Source: an uncultured Acidimicrobiia bacterium
GTDB lineage: Bacteria; Actinomycetota; Acidimicrobiia; UBA5794
Assembly (NCBI GenBank): GCA_905480055.1
Contig: CAJQOW010000225.1
Location: forward strand, 1-7,851
Direction: 5' to 3'
DNA length: 7,851 bases
Part shown: piece by piece, positions 1-6,800 of the stretch
Numbering within the stretch: the stretch's first letter is position 1
Layout of the letters: the number at the start of each line of letters is the position of its first letter
Translations under genes and position numbers: made by a program
Notes under the pieces: model-generated
The model's input: the letters and a program-made list of their open reading frames with translations, nothing else
The model's database searches: none
Told to the model about the DNA's origin: nothing

Positions 1-253
1 AGGATTACGCTGTTTACGAGCGGCGATGACGGCTAAACGACGCCTCGCTCGTAGTGCGTGTAATGCCAACAATGGAAGATACGGGGAGCCATCACAGTGA
101 AACGGGAAACCACTTCACATGGGATGCATGCGTGGGAAAAACGCGACACTCCAGAATTCGGCTATCTCACGTTGGCCAGTCGTAAGTCTTTCTCCGAGGT
201 CAGTGCACCGTACAACTTCTGATGAATTTCTAAAGGAAACCATTCTAACGTAA
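1..253. other. Unassigned 5' segment, no gene recognised, possible artefact or rearranged DNA
   Basis: No gene can be supported here. All three forward frames contain stops: frame 2 is mostly open but is broken by TGA at 100-102 and TAA at 251-253. The reverse strand offers only a 67-codon ORF (115-318) that runs antisense into the binding-protein gene. Hand-counted GC is about 49%, against about 60% in the rest of the window. The segment sits where the signal peptide and first roughly 60-80 residues of the substrate-binding protein should be encoded, but no frame reads like a lipoprotein signal or an N-terminal sugar-binding lobe. I see no clear promoter, operator, RNA gene or repeat. The likeliest explanations are a mis-assembled or low-quality contig end, or a genuine insertion or rearrangement that removed the start of the gene. 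Confidence 0.55.
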
Positions 254-1312
254 TTAAGTCGTACGCAGCTGTCAGCGGGCGAAGCACCTGATGTCTTCTG
301 GATTCCCGGAGCTGACATCGCAGAGTTCGCATCGAAGGGCGTGATCTACAATCTCGCTCCTCTCACGGACTCCGAGTTCAGCGTCGATGAGTTCTACGAA
401 GGTCCGATGGAGCAGCTCACGACCGATCCCGCGACGGGACAGTCAGATCCGGCAAGCTACCTTTGGGGACTCCCTCGTGACGTGTCGACGTTTGCTCTGT
501 ACCTCAACAACGACCTCATCGCTGAGGCTGGCGCTCCCGATCCTCGCGAGCTCGCAGCAGCAGGCGAGTGGGACTGGGCGGCTTTCACCGAGGTTGCTGA
601 GGCAGTAGCAGCAGTCAGCGACGAGATCGCAGGCTACGGCCAGAGCTCCTGGTGGGGCCCTGTTGGATGGTGGCTGAACTCAGCCGGCGGCGGATTCTTC
701 AATGATGCTCGCGACGCATGCGCGTTGGACACCGCTGAGTCGATCGCCGGACTCGAAGCGTTCCGTGACTTCTATGCCACCGGCGCTGGCTTCACCTACG
801 GTGAGGATCCCGAGCCTGTCTTCAAGGCTGGAAACATCGGCATGTTCCAGAACGGTCGCTGGGCAACGCCCGGCATCCGCGAGGTCGCCTTCGACTTCGA
901 CGTTGTGAAGCTCCCTGACGGTCCTGGTGGACCTTCGAACTGGGCCTTCTGGGGTGCATACGTCGTGAACGCGAACACGGAGAATCCCGAGGAGGCATGG
1001 GCCCTGGTCCGTGCACTCACCTCCGCTCCCGTGCAGGCACAGGTTGCCGAGCTCGGTGCGAACATCCCGAGCCGTGTGAGCCAGGAGGCGCTTGATGCCT
1101 TCGTCACGTTCACCCCTCCGCAGAACAACGAGGCATTCCTGCAGGGTCTCAGCGAGAACCCTGTCACGGAAGCTCCGCTGTGGAATGGTGACTGGCCCTC
1201 GTACAGGGACGAGATGAACACGCGTGTGAACGCTGTGGTCACCGGCGACCTGTCGATCGAGGAGTACGAGGCGAACATCTGCACCGACCTGAATCAGTAC
1301 TTCGACGGCTGA
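254..1312 (+). CDS. ABC transporter sugar-binding protein (family 1 SBP), 5' end missing
   Basis: This is the extracytoplasmic component that captures the sugar and delivers it to the two permeases encoded next. The frame is open from 254, after a TAA at 251-253. Family-like sequence begins at about 263 with TQLSAGEAPDVFW, the standard early motif of carbohydrate SBPs. Further signatures follow: GLPRDVSTFALYLNNDL (the GLP...YN-type motif), GEWDWAAF (the usual 'tWdef' step), VFKAGNIGMFQNGRW near 818-862, and a C-terminal GANIPSR. The protein is rich in Trp and Phe, as expected for sugar stacking. Two cysteines (in DACALD and NICTDL) could form a disulfide. A GTG at 341 could be called as the start, but homology clearly extends about 26 codons upstream of it, so GTG 341 is not the biological start. 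The signal peptide and the first roughly 60-80 residues are absent. The gene is either truncated by an assembly fault or really broken. The substrate is inferred from the neighbouring alpha-galactosidase to be an alpha-galactoside. Confidence 0.85.
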   Translation, partial: LSRTQLSAGEAPDVFWIPGADIAEFASKGVIYNLAPLTDSEFSVDEFYEGPMEQLTTDPATGQSDPASYLWGLPRDVSTFALYLNNDLIAEAGAPDPRELAAAGEWDWAAFTEVAEAVAAVSDEIAGYGQSSWWGPVGWWLNSAGGGFFNDARDACALDTAESIAGLEAFRDFYATGAGFTYGEDPEPVFKAGNIGMFQNGRWATPGIREVAFDFDVVKLPDGPGGPSNWAFWGAYVVNANTENPEEAWALVRALTSAPVQAQVAELGANIPSRVSQEALDAFVTFTPPQNNEAFLQGLSENPVTEAPLWNGDWPSYRDEMNTRVNAVVTGDLSIEEYEANICTDLNQYFDG

Positions 1313-1322
1313 TTTGATAGGA

Positions 1323-1359
1323 CGTGTTGGGGTGGGGCATTCGGCCCCACCCCAACACG
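1323..1359 (+). promoter_or_regulatory. Intercistronic hairpin: perfect 16-bp inverted repeat
   Basis: The left arm CGTGTTGGGGTGGGGC (1323-1338) and right arm GCCCCACCCCAACACG (1344-1359) are exact reverse complements around a 5-base loop (ATTCG). It starts 11 bases after the binding-protein stop codon and ends 24 bases before the permease start. There is no T-run after the stem, so a classical intrinsic terminator is unlikely. In binding-protein-dependent transport operons such stems often protect the upstream mRNA or partly attenuate readthrough, giving more binding protein than permease. That role is inferred here from position and structure. Confidence 0.8.
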
Positions 1360-1371
1360 ACCTCAACGAAC

Positions 1372-1376
1372 GAGAG
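1372..1376 (+). promoter_or_regulatory. Ribosome binding site that decides the permease start
   Basis: GAGAG at 1372-1376 lies 7 bases before GTG 1384. This supports GTG 1384 as the start rather than the in-frame GTG at 1324, which lies inside the hairpin stem and would add 20 unlikely residues. Confidence 0.6.
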
Positions 1377-1383
1377 ACGGATC

Positions 1384-3063
1384 GTGACCCAGAACACCCA
1401 AACGATCACCAAGGAACCCAGTACCGCACCGAGTTCCCAGCCGTCATGGCTGATCGCTGTCGTGATCTGGCAAGTGATCGTGGCCATCGGCGCGGTTGCG
1501 CTTGCGATCGGCATGATCACAGGTGCCGTCTTCGAGCTCCGTGAGGTTGGTCTGTGGCTCGCGGTGGCGATGGCGGTCATCGTCGCGATCGCAGCGCTCT
1601 ACACGGTGCCCCTCCTGTTGGGTCACCGCAACCGGGGGCGGACCGCCGCGACCTTGTTGCAGTACACGCTTCTGGTGCTCGCCACGGTTGCTGCGCTCCA
1701 GGTGATGGGCGTATTTCGAGGAATCGATGCGCTGGCCAACAACTTCAGGGAGTCGTGGTATTGGAGCCTCATCGTCCTCGTCGGATGGTTCATCTATTCC
1801 CAGGCTGACCGATTCAAGACCGCCGAGAGCACGATCAAGCAGATCGGCAAGTGGCTTGCCATCGGTGGCGGCGTCATCCTTGCGTTGGCGCTCGGGGCGA
1901 TACCGGGAGTGATCGAGTTCGCGCGGCGCCTCGTCGAACCCGACGTCCTCGTGCTGGCAGTCTTCGCTGCGATCTGTGGGGGCGCGTTCTGGTTGCTCCG
2001 ACGTCATGCAGCGACGGAGCTGTTCAACACAACCTTCGACGAAGCTGAGGCCGTCGACGGTTACCTCTTCGTGTCGCCAAACGTTTTCGGGTTTCTTGCA
2101 TTCTTCGCATTTCCCTTGGCCTTCTCTCTCTTCGTGTCCTTCACGGCATGGGATGGCCTCACCGAGATCACGTGGCTCGGCTTTGACAACTACATCAAGA
2201 TCTTCAGCATTCAGTTCGTCTCTCTCGACGCGGGCCAAGCAGCGTCGGACGCCCTTTCCGCCGGCTACAGCCAGGCGTTCCGCTTCGGTGACATCGTCAT
2301 GGGCGCACGGGATCCGAACTTCTGGGTCGGATTTCGCAACATCCTCTTCTTCGCACTCGTAGCGATTCCACTGGCCACGTTTCCTGCACTGTTCCTTGCC
2401 GCACTCCTGAACTCGAAGATCCCCGGCATGAAGGTGTTCCGAGCCGTCTACTTCATCCCGTACGTCGCAGGCCTCCTCGGTGTGCTGCTCATCTGGAAGC
2501 AGCTCTACAACGCCTCAATTGGCTTTATCAACTACGGCATCTTGAGATTCTTCGATCTGATCAACGTGATCCCTGGAGTCAACCTGACCGCACCACAGCC
2601 CGAATGGCTGTCGGACCCGAAGTTCGCGATGTGGTCCATCATCCTGTTCTTTGCTTGGTTCATGACCGGATACAACGCCGTCCTGTTCGTGGCAGGTATG
2701 CAGGGAATCCCGTTCTCCCTCTATGAGGCTGCGGAAATCGACGGAGCGAGCTGGTGGAAGAAGTTTCGCAACATCACCGTTCCGCTCCTTCGCCCAACTA
2801 CGTTCTTCGTAGTAGCGACCACGACGATTCTCGGGCTCCAGATCTTCACCGAACCGTTCGTGCTCATGGGGCCCCAGCTTCCGCCGTCCGGGCCGAACAA
2901 TTCCACTTTGACCCCTGTCGTGCAGCTGTATCAAGAAGGTTTCCAGCGCTTCAACCAGGGGTATGCCTCTGCTCTTGCCTGGGTGCTGTTCATATTCATC
3001 TTTGGGGTGACACTCATCTATTTCTGGCGTCAGCGCCGTGCCGAAGCTGACGGGATGGGTTGA
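1384..3063 (+). CDS. ABC sugar transporter permease, MalF type, with N-terminal multi-membrane extension
   Basis: An inner-membrane permease of about 559 residues, pairing with the next gene to form the sugar channel. Start GTG 1384 is chosen because of the GAGAG site 7 bases upstream. Residues 1-21 are Ser/Thr/Gln-rich and polar. Residues 22-207 contain about six hydrophobic segments (roughly 23-50, 57-79, 88-111, 125-140, 157-180 and 188-207) that ordinary sugar permeases of 290-320 residues lack. The typical MalF-like domain begins near residue 225 with DGYLFVSPNVFGFLAF and continues through FRAVYFIPYV. The cytoplasmic EAA loop (EAAEIDGASWWKKF, from residue 448) docks the ATPase, and a last membrane helix ends in a basic tail (FWRQRRAE). 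A short polar insert, near residues 278-315, follows the first core helix. The stop lies 2 bases before the next ATG, so translation is probably coupled. The transport role is firm. The substrate (alpha-galactoside) is inferred from context. The role of the extension is unknown. Confidence 0.92.
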   Translation: MTQNTQTITKEPSTAPSSQPSWLIAVVIWQVIVAIGAVALAIGMITGAVFELREVGLWLAVAMAVIVAIAALYTVPLLLGHRNRGRTAATLLQYTLLVLATVAALQVMGVFRGIDALANNFRESWYWSLIVLVGWFIYSQADRFKTAESTIKQIGKWLAIGGGVILALALGAIPGVIEFARRLVEPDVLVLAVFAAICGGAFWLLRRHAATELFNTTFDEAEAVDGYLFVSPNVFGFLAFFAFPLAFSLFVSFTAWDGLTEITWLGFDNYIKIFSIQFVSLDAGQAASDALSAGYSQAFRFGDIVMGARDPNFWVGFRNILFFALVAIPLATFPALFLAALLNSKIPGMKVFRAVYFIPYVAGLLGVLLIWKQLYNASIGFINYGILRFFDLINVIPGVNLTAPQPEWLSDPKFAMWSIILFFAWFMTGYNAVLFVAGMQGIPFSLYEAAEIDGASWWKKFRNITVPLLRPTTFFVVATTTILGLQIFTEPFVLMGPQLPPSGPNNSTLTPVVQLYQEGFQRFNQGYASALAWVLFIFIFGVTLIYFWRQRRAEADGMG

Positions 3064-3065
3064 TC

Positions 3066-4316
3066 ATGACTGATCTCGACACCCGCACTTCGGAGAAGGC
3101 TGCAGCAGAGGCGAAGCGTTTGTCGCGCAAGGCCCGGCGTCGCAAGTGGCTCGGTTGGGCAGCGATCTATCTGATCCTTGGGATCTTTGCGATCGCAATG
3201 ATCTTCCCGTTCGTCTACATGTTCTTCACGTCGTTGAAGGACTCCTCCGATGTCTTCACCTACCCGCCCCGTGTGCTTCCCTATGAGCCTGAGACTCTCG
3301 AGGTCGACGGAGAGCAACTACCTCTGTTCACCGTCGAGTCGGAGGATGGTGAGGAGCGTTCCATGGTGCTCGTGGAGTCGGGCATCAAGGCAGGCCTGTT
3401 CGCCAAGCCTGATGACCTCGAGACGACAATTGCCGTGCCGCTCGAGTTCGCTGTCGACACTGGGGAGACGGTTGTTGTCGACGGGGAGGAACTCTCGATC
3501 TACACGGTGTCGTTCGGAGGCGAGACAGAGGACCTCGTTCTGATCCGTGGAACCGCAGTCGGCATGTTCGTTGATCCCGACGACCCGAGCGTCGTCGGCT
3601 ATGCGGTTGTCCGGACCGCCCAAGCATCGGAGAAGGTGACGGCCCGGTGGTCGAACTACGACGAGGTTCTAGGGATTCGTGACTTCGACAAGGCAATCAC
3701 CAATACCGTGTTGATCACCGTGCTGGTCGTTGCAGGGAGCCTCTTCACCTCGATCATGGGTGGATACGCCTTTGCAAGGATGAAGTTCCCCGGTCGTGAC
3801 CCGCTGTTTGTTGGGTATCTCGGGTCGATCATGATTCCCTTTGTGGTCTTGATCATTCCTCTGTTCCAGATCGTTGTTGCTCTCAACTGGAACAACACCC
3901 TGGCTGCGCTCGTGTGGCCGTTCATCTATACCGCCTACGGGACGTTCCTCATGCGACAGTTCTTCCTGTCGATCCCGAAGGACCTCGAGGAGGCAGCATT
4001 CATCGACGGAGCATCCCGTTGGAGGATCCTCTGGACGATCTTCGTACCGCTGTCGTGGCCCGCGATTGCAACGCTCGCAACGTTCCAGTTCCTCTATGCG
4101 TGGAACAGCTTCATTTGGCCGCTCGTGGTCATCGATGCTGGGAACACCGAGTCGTTCGTTCTGACGCTGGCGCTATCGATTCTTGGCGGCCAGGGCGCGG
4201 ATCAGCCCCAGCTCGTGTTCGCTGGCGTTGCAATGGCAGTGATCATTCCGCTTGCTGTCTTCGCCATGGCGCAGAGGTACTTCGTCGAGAACGTTGCCTC
4301 GAGTGGCATCAAGTAG
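3066..4316 (+). CDS. ABC sugar transporter permease, MalG type, with enlarged external loop
   Basis: The second permease subunit, 416 residues from ATG 3066, against the usual 270-300. A TTG two codons upstream at 3060 is possible but less likely. The N-terminus is charged and cytoplasmic, with a basic run KARRRK at 22-27. The first membrane helix is at about 31-54 and leads into the family motif SLKDSSDVFTYPP. An insert of about 145 residues (roughly 60-205), acidic and poor in hydrophobic stretches, then replaces the usual short external loop. It contains two related modules (residues 76-119 and 134-175). The core resumes near residue 206, with helices TNTVLITVLVVAGSLF and onward and the GGYAFARMKFPG motif. 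The EAA loop EEAAFIDGASRWRILW starts at residue 308. The C-terminus (AQRYFVENVASSGIK) matches the family ending GaVKg/GIK. The gene sits 2 bases after the first permease and 7 bases before the alpha-galactosidase. No ATPase gene follows. Confidence 0.93.
   Translation: MTDLDTRTSEKAAAEAKRLSRKARRRKWLGWAAIYLILGIFAIAMIFPFVYMFFTSLKDSSDVFTYPPRVLPYEPETLEVDGEQLPLFTVESEDGEERSMVLVESGIKAGLFAKPDDLETTIAVPLEFAVDTGETVVVDGEELSIYTVSFGGETEDLVLIRGTAVGMFVDPDDPSVVGYAVVRTAQASEKVTARWSNYDEVLGIRDFDKAITNTVLITVLVVAGSLFTSIMGGYAFARMKFPGRDPLFVGYLGSIMIPFVVLIIPLFQIVVALNWNNTLAALVWPFIYTAYGTFLMRQFFLSIPKDLEEAAFIDGASRWRILWTIFVPLSWPAIATLATFQFLYAWNSFIWPLVVIDAGNTESFVLTLALSILGGQGADQPQLVFAGVAMAVIIPLAVFAMAQRYFVENVASSGIK
3291..3590 (+). 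repeat. Internal duplication encoding two related modules in the permease external loop
   Basis: Two copies are visible at protein level: 3291-3422 (residues 76-119) and 3465-3590 (residues 134-175). Copy 1 runs ETLEVDGEQLPLFTVE ... MVLVESGIKAGLFAKPDD. Copy 2 runs ETVVVDGEELSIYTVS ... LVLIRGTAVGMFVDPDD. Both share the order VDGE-L-x-x-(F/Y)TV, acidic linker, (M/L)VL(V/I), G-(L/M)F, PDD. The DNA copies have diverged, so this is an old duplication, not a recent slippage. Each copy looks like a small beta-rich unit, which is inferred from the alternating hydrophobic pattern. Confidence 0.7.
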
Positions 4317-4323
4317 GTATCCA

Positions 4324-5751
4324 ATGCCAGAGGTCCACTTCGAGCTAGGCAGCAATGTCGCTGTGGACGTTGAGCCGTACGACGCGTTCTACAAGCATGG
4401 CTGGCATTCCTGGTCGCCGTCCGGATGGGTTGATCCGCACGAGCACGTGCGCCCCATCGCTGATGAGGGACGGCGCCTAGGGCACGACGATCCGCTTCAT
4501 TCGTTCGACACCTCGGTCGGCGGGAGCGGCGTCGGTGTCGTCGAACACACAGACGGCTCCGTGACGCTGCTCGGAGCGCTCGACCCTGGAGCCCGCGTGA
4601 TGCCGATCGGGTCCGCGCTGGCGGGCTCTGTGGATGGCGAACCCATCAACTGGGTCGTTCTCAGAGGTCGGGAAGATGCTGTGTTGGCCGAGTATGCCTC
4701 GCTCCTGGCCTCCCGGTTCGGACGACGCAAGACCGAAAAGGGCCGGGTCTGGTGTTCGTGGTACTCGTTCTTCGAGGATGTGTCGGAGACGAAGATGCAC
4801 GAGGTGCTGGCCGGGCTTGAAGGCCTTCCGTTCGATGTCGTGCAGATCGATGACGGGTGGGAGAGCGCGATCGGAGACTGGCAGGCGAACTCAAAGTTTC
4901 CGTCAGGCATGGCTGCGATGGCCGAGAATGTTCGCTCGGCAGGTTTCCTGCCAGGCCTGTGGCTCGCCCCGCTGATCGCCCAGTCGACATCCCGCCTCGC
5001 GGAGGAACGGAGTGACCTGTTGCTTCGCGACGAAACGGGAGATCCGGTGGTTGCAGGCATCAACTGGGGCAGTCCCTACTTCGCTCTCGATCCCACTGCT
5101 GATGCAACCCTCGACTTCCTCGCAGAGCTCGTCTCTGAGGTACGGAGTTGGGGTTACGACTACCTCAAACTCGACTTCATGTATGCCGGTGCATTTCCGG
5201 GTGCACATGAGAATCCAATGCCGAGGGAGATGGCCTACCGCATGGCGTGTCAAACCATTCGTGAAGCCGCTGGCGACGATTGCTACCTGCTCGCGTGTGG
5301 TGCCCCGATCATCGCATCGCTGGGTATCTTCGACGGCATTCGGATCGGCCCTGATGTGGCGGAGGTGTGGGAGGTGCCGGAACTCGCTGAACTCGGTGAT
5401 GAGTCAGGCAGGGGGGCACGAAACGCGCTGGCGACATCTGTCAACCGGCTCTGGCTCAGAGGCGTCATTGATGTTGATCCCGACGTCATCTACCTGAGGG
5501 CTGACACGGACCTCGACGACCGCACGCTTGCAGCGCTCAAGGACCTCGCCACTGTTGCGCAATTCGTCGGCGTGTCGGACCCACCTGACCTGTTGACCGC
5601 TGCGCAGCGCGGGGAGCTGAATGACCTGCTCCTCTCGGACCCGCAGATTCGGGATGCAGGGCGCTACATCTGGGAGATCGGTGACCGCACCGTTGATTTC
5701 TCCTGGGTGTTCGACAGTCGGCGCCGCGCTCGATCGGTGGGTAACCGATGA
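4324..5751 (+). CDS. GH36 alpha-galactosidase (Thermotoga GalA-like), cytoplasmic
   Basis: Hydrolyses terminal alpha-1,6-linked galactose from melibiose- or raffinose-type sugars. ATG 4324 gives 475 residues and follows a short TAGG element at the preceding stop. In-frame start codons further upstream lie inside the permease gene. Visible motifs are GWHSWSPSGW near residue 26 (N-terminal beta domain), WCSWYSFF from residue 143 opening the TIM barrel, IDDGW at 175-179 followed by IGDW, YLKLDFMYAGA with the predicted nucleophile Asp284, and RIGPDV with the predicted acid/base Asp344. These match the T. maritima GalA motifs (KIDFLFAGA and RIGPD), including the 60-residue spacing between the two aspartates. 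The protein is shorter than the 552 residues of that enzyme, mainly in the N-terminal beta domain and the C-terminus. No signal peptide is visible, so it should act on sugar already imported. The stop overlaps the galT start (ATGA). Confidence 0.93.
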   Translation: MPEVHFELGSNVAVDVEPYDAFYKHGWHSWSPSGWVDPHEHVRPIADEGRRLGHDDPLHSFDTSVGGSGVGVVEHTDGSVTLLGALDPGARVMPIGSALAGSVDGEPINWVVLRGREDAVLAEYASLLASRFGRRKTEKGRVWCSWYSFFEDVSETKMHEVLAGLEGLPFDVVQIDDGWESAIGDWQANSKFPSGMAAMAENVRSAGFLPGLWLAPLIAQSTSRLAEERSDLLLRDETGDPVVAGINWGSPYFALDPTADATLDFLAELVSEVRSWGYDYLKLDFMYAGAFPGAHENPMPREMAYRMACQTIREAAGDDCYLLACGAPIIASLGIFDGIRIGPDVAEVWEVPELAELGDESGRGARNALATSVNRLWLRGVIDVDPDVIYLRADTDLDDRTLAALKDLATVAQFVGVSDPPDLLTAAQRGELNDLLLSDPQIRDAGRYIWEIGDRTVDFSWVFDSRRRARSVGNR

Positions 5752-6800
5752 CCTTTGGTGACGATTCGAGGTCGCCTCACCGACGCTACAACCCCCTGAA
5801 CGATGAGTGGATACTCGTGTCGCCACAAAGAACGAGCAGACCGTGGCAGGGTCAGGTGGAGAAGCAGGCTGCCGATCGGTTGCCGCCATTCGATCACGAC
5901 TGTTACCTCTGCCCTGGTACCCAGCGCTCCGGAGGAATCCGAAATGAGGAGTACACCGGAACGTACGTGTTCACGAATGACTTCCCTGCGCTTGTTCCGG
6001 AAGGAGCCTCGGTACCAAAACGCGTGAGCCCTCTCTTCGTCGCCGAGCCGGAGCAGGGCACATGTCGCGTCCTTTGCTTCTCACCGCGACATGACCTCAC
6101 CCTTGCCCAGATGGATGTGCAGTCCATAGCGACCGTTGTCGAGATGTGGGCAGCACAATCAGAGGAGCTCGGGGCCACATACCCGTCCGTGCAGGTATTC
6201 GAGAATCGCGGGGCTGCCATGGGGGCGTCCAACCCGCATCCGCACGGCCAGGTCTGGGCGCAAACGTCGATCCCGACAATCGCTGCAACCGAGGACCGGC
6301 AGCAAGCCGAGTATCGAGCTGACTCCGGCGGGGTGCTCCTTCTCGACTATGCGGCTGCGGAGAAGACCGGCGAGCGGGTAGTTGTCGAGAACGATCACTG
6401 GATGGTCATTGTTCCGTACTGGGCGGTGTGGCCGTTCGAGACGCTCATTCTTCCCCGACGAGCGGTGCAGCGCCTGCCCGATCTCACCGACCCCGAACGC
6501 TCGGCACTCGCCGCGGCGCTCAAGGAGATTCTCATTCGCTACGAGAACCTCTTCGAGGCGCCGTTTCCGTACTCGATGGGCTGGCACGGTGCACCTTTCG
6601 ATGATCGACCTATCGACCATTGGCAGCTTCATGCCCACATACTGCCTCCGCTCCTGCGGTCCGCCTCGGTGCGCAAGTTCATGGTTGGCTATGAGCTGCT
6701 CGCCGAGTCGCAGCGCGATCTCACTCCGGAGGACGCCTCGCGACGGCTCCGTGAGGTGTCCGCCACCCACTACCTCGACGACGAGAATGCCGGACGCTGA
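5748..6800 (+). CDS. galT: Galactose-1-phosphate uridylyltransferase (class I)
   Basis: Transfers UMP from UDP-glucose to galactose-1-phosphate, giving UDP-galactose and glucose-1-phosphate in the Leloir pathway of the cytoplasm. It has 350 residues, against about 348 in E. coli GalT. Its key residues fall at almost the same numbers: CYLC gives Cys52 and Cys55, His115 is in SPRHD, and NPHPHGQ gives His164 and the catalytic His166, so the zinc site looks intact. Glu182, His280, His295 and His297 match the second metal site (E182, H281, H296, H298 in E. coli). Other family blocks are RRYNPLNDEWILVSP at the N-terminus, VPYWAVWPFETL in the middle and LRSASVRKFMVGYE near the end. ATG 5748 overlaps the alpha-galactosidase stop by 4 bases, with GGTGGG about 6 bases upstream. 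Tight overlap indicates coupled translation. Confidence 0.97.
   Translation: MTFGDDSRSPHRRYNPLNDEWILVSPQRTSRPWQGQVEKQAADRLPPFDHDCYLCPGTQRSGGIRNEEYTGTYVFTNDFPALVPEGASVPKRVSPLFVAEPEQGTCRVLCFSPRHDLTLAQMDVQSIATVVEMWAAQSEELGATYPSVQVFENRGAAMGASNPHPHGQVWAQTSIPTIAATEDRQQAEYRADSGGVLLLDYAAAEKTGERVVVENDHWMVIVPYWAVWPFETLILPRRAVQRLPDLTDPERSALAAALKEILIRYENLFEAPFPYSMGWHGAPFDDRPIDHWQLHAHILPPLLRSASVRKFMVGYELLAESQRDLTPEDASRRLREVSATHYLDDENAGR

Noticed and set aside
2..253. Frameshifted or stop-interrupted N-terminus of the binding protein in the same frame
   Set aside because: The frame has only two stops, but the translation shows no lipobox, hydrophobic signal or SBP-like segment. The other two forward frames are no better, so simple frameshift or point-mutation decay does not explain it.
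115..318. Reverse-strand ORF of 67 codons
   Set aside because: It crosses the 254-263 junction and runs antisense into clear SBP coding sequence. The protein is unrecognisable and the length is expected by chance.
1323..1359. Rho-independent terminator after the binding-protein gene
   Set aside because: The stem is strong, but the bases after it (ACCTCAACG) contain no T-run, and the downstream permeases need readthrough. It is kept as a regulatory hairpin instead.
680..1366. Reverse-strand ORF of 228 codons opposite the binding-protein gene
   Set aside because: Antisense shadow of a well-supported gene. The translation has no recognisable domain and the ORF even runs through the hairpin.
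1444..2238. Reverse-strand ORF of 264 codons opposite the first permease
   Set aside because: Its highly charged translation is what results from reading membrane-protein codons backwards. No domain is recognised.
4252..4323. Upstream in-frame start for the alpha-galactosidase inside the permease gene
   Set aside because: It would overlap the permease by 65 bases and add residues with no family similarity. ATG 4324 directly after the permease stop fits better.
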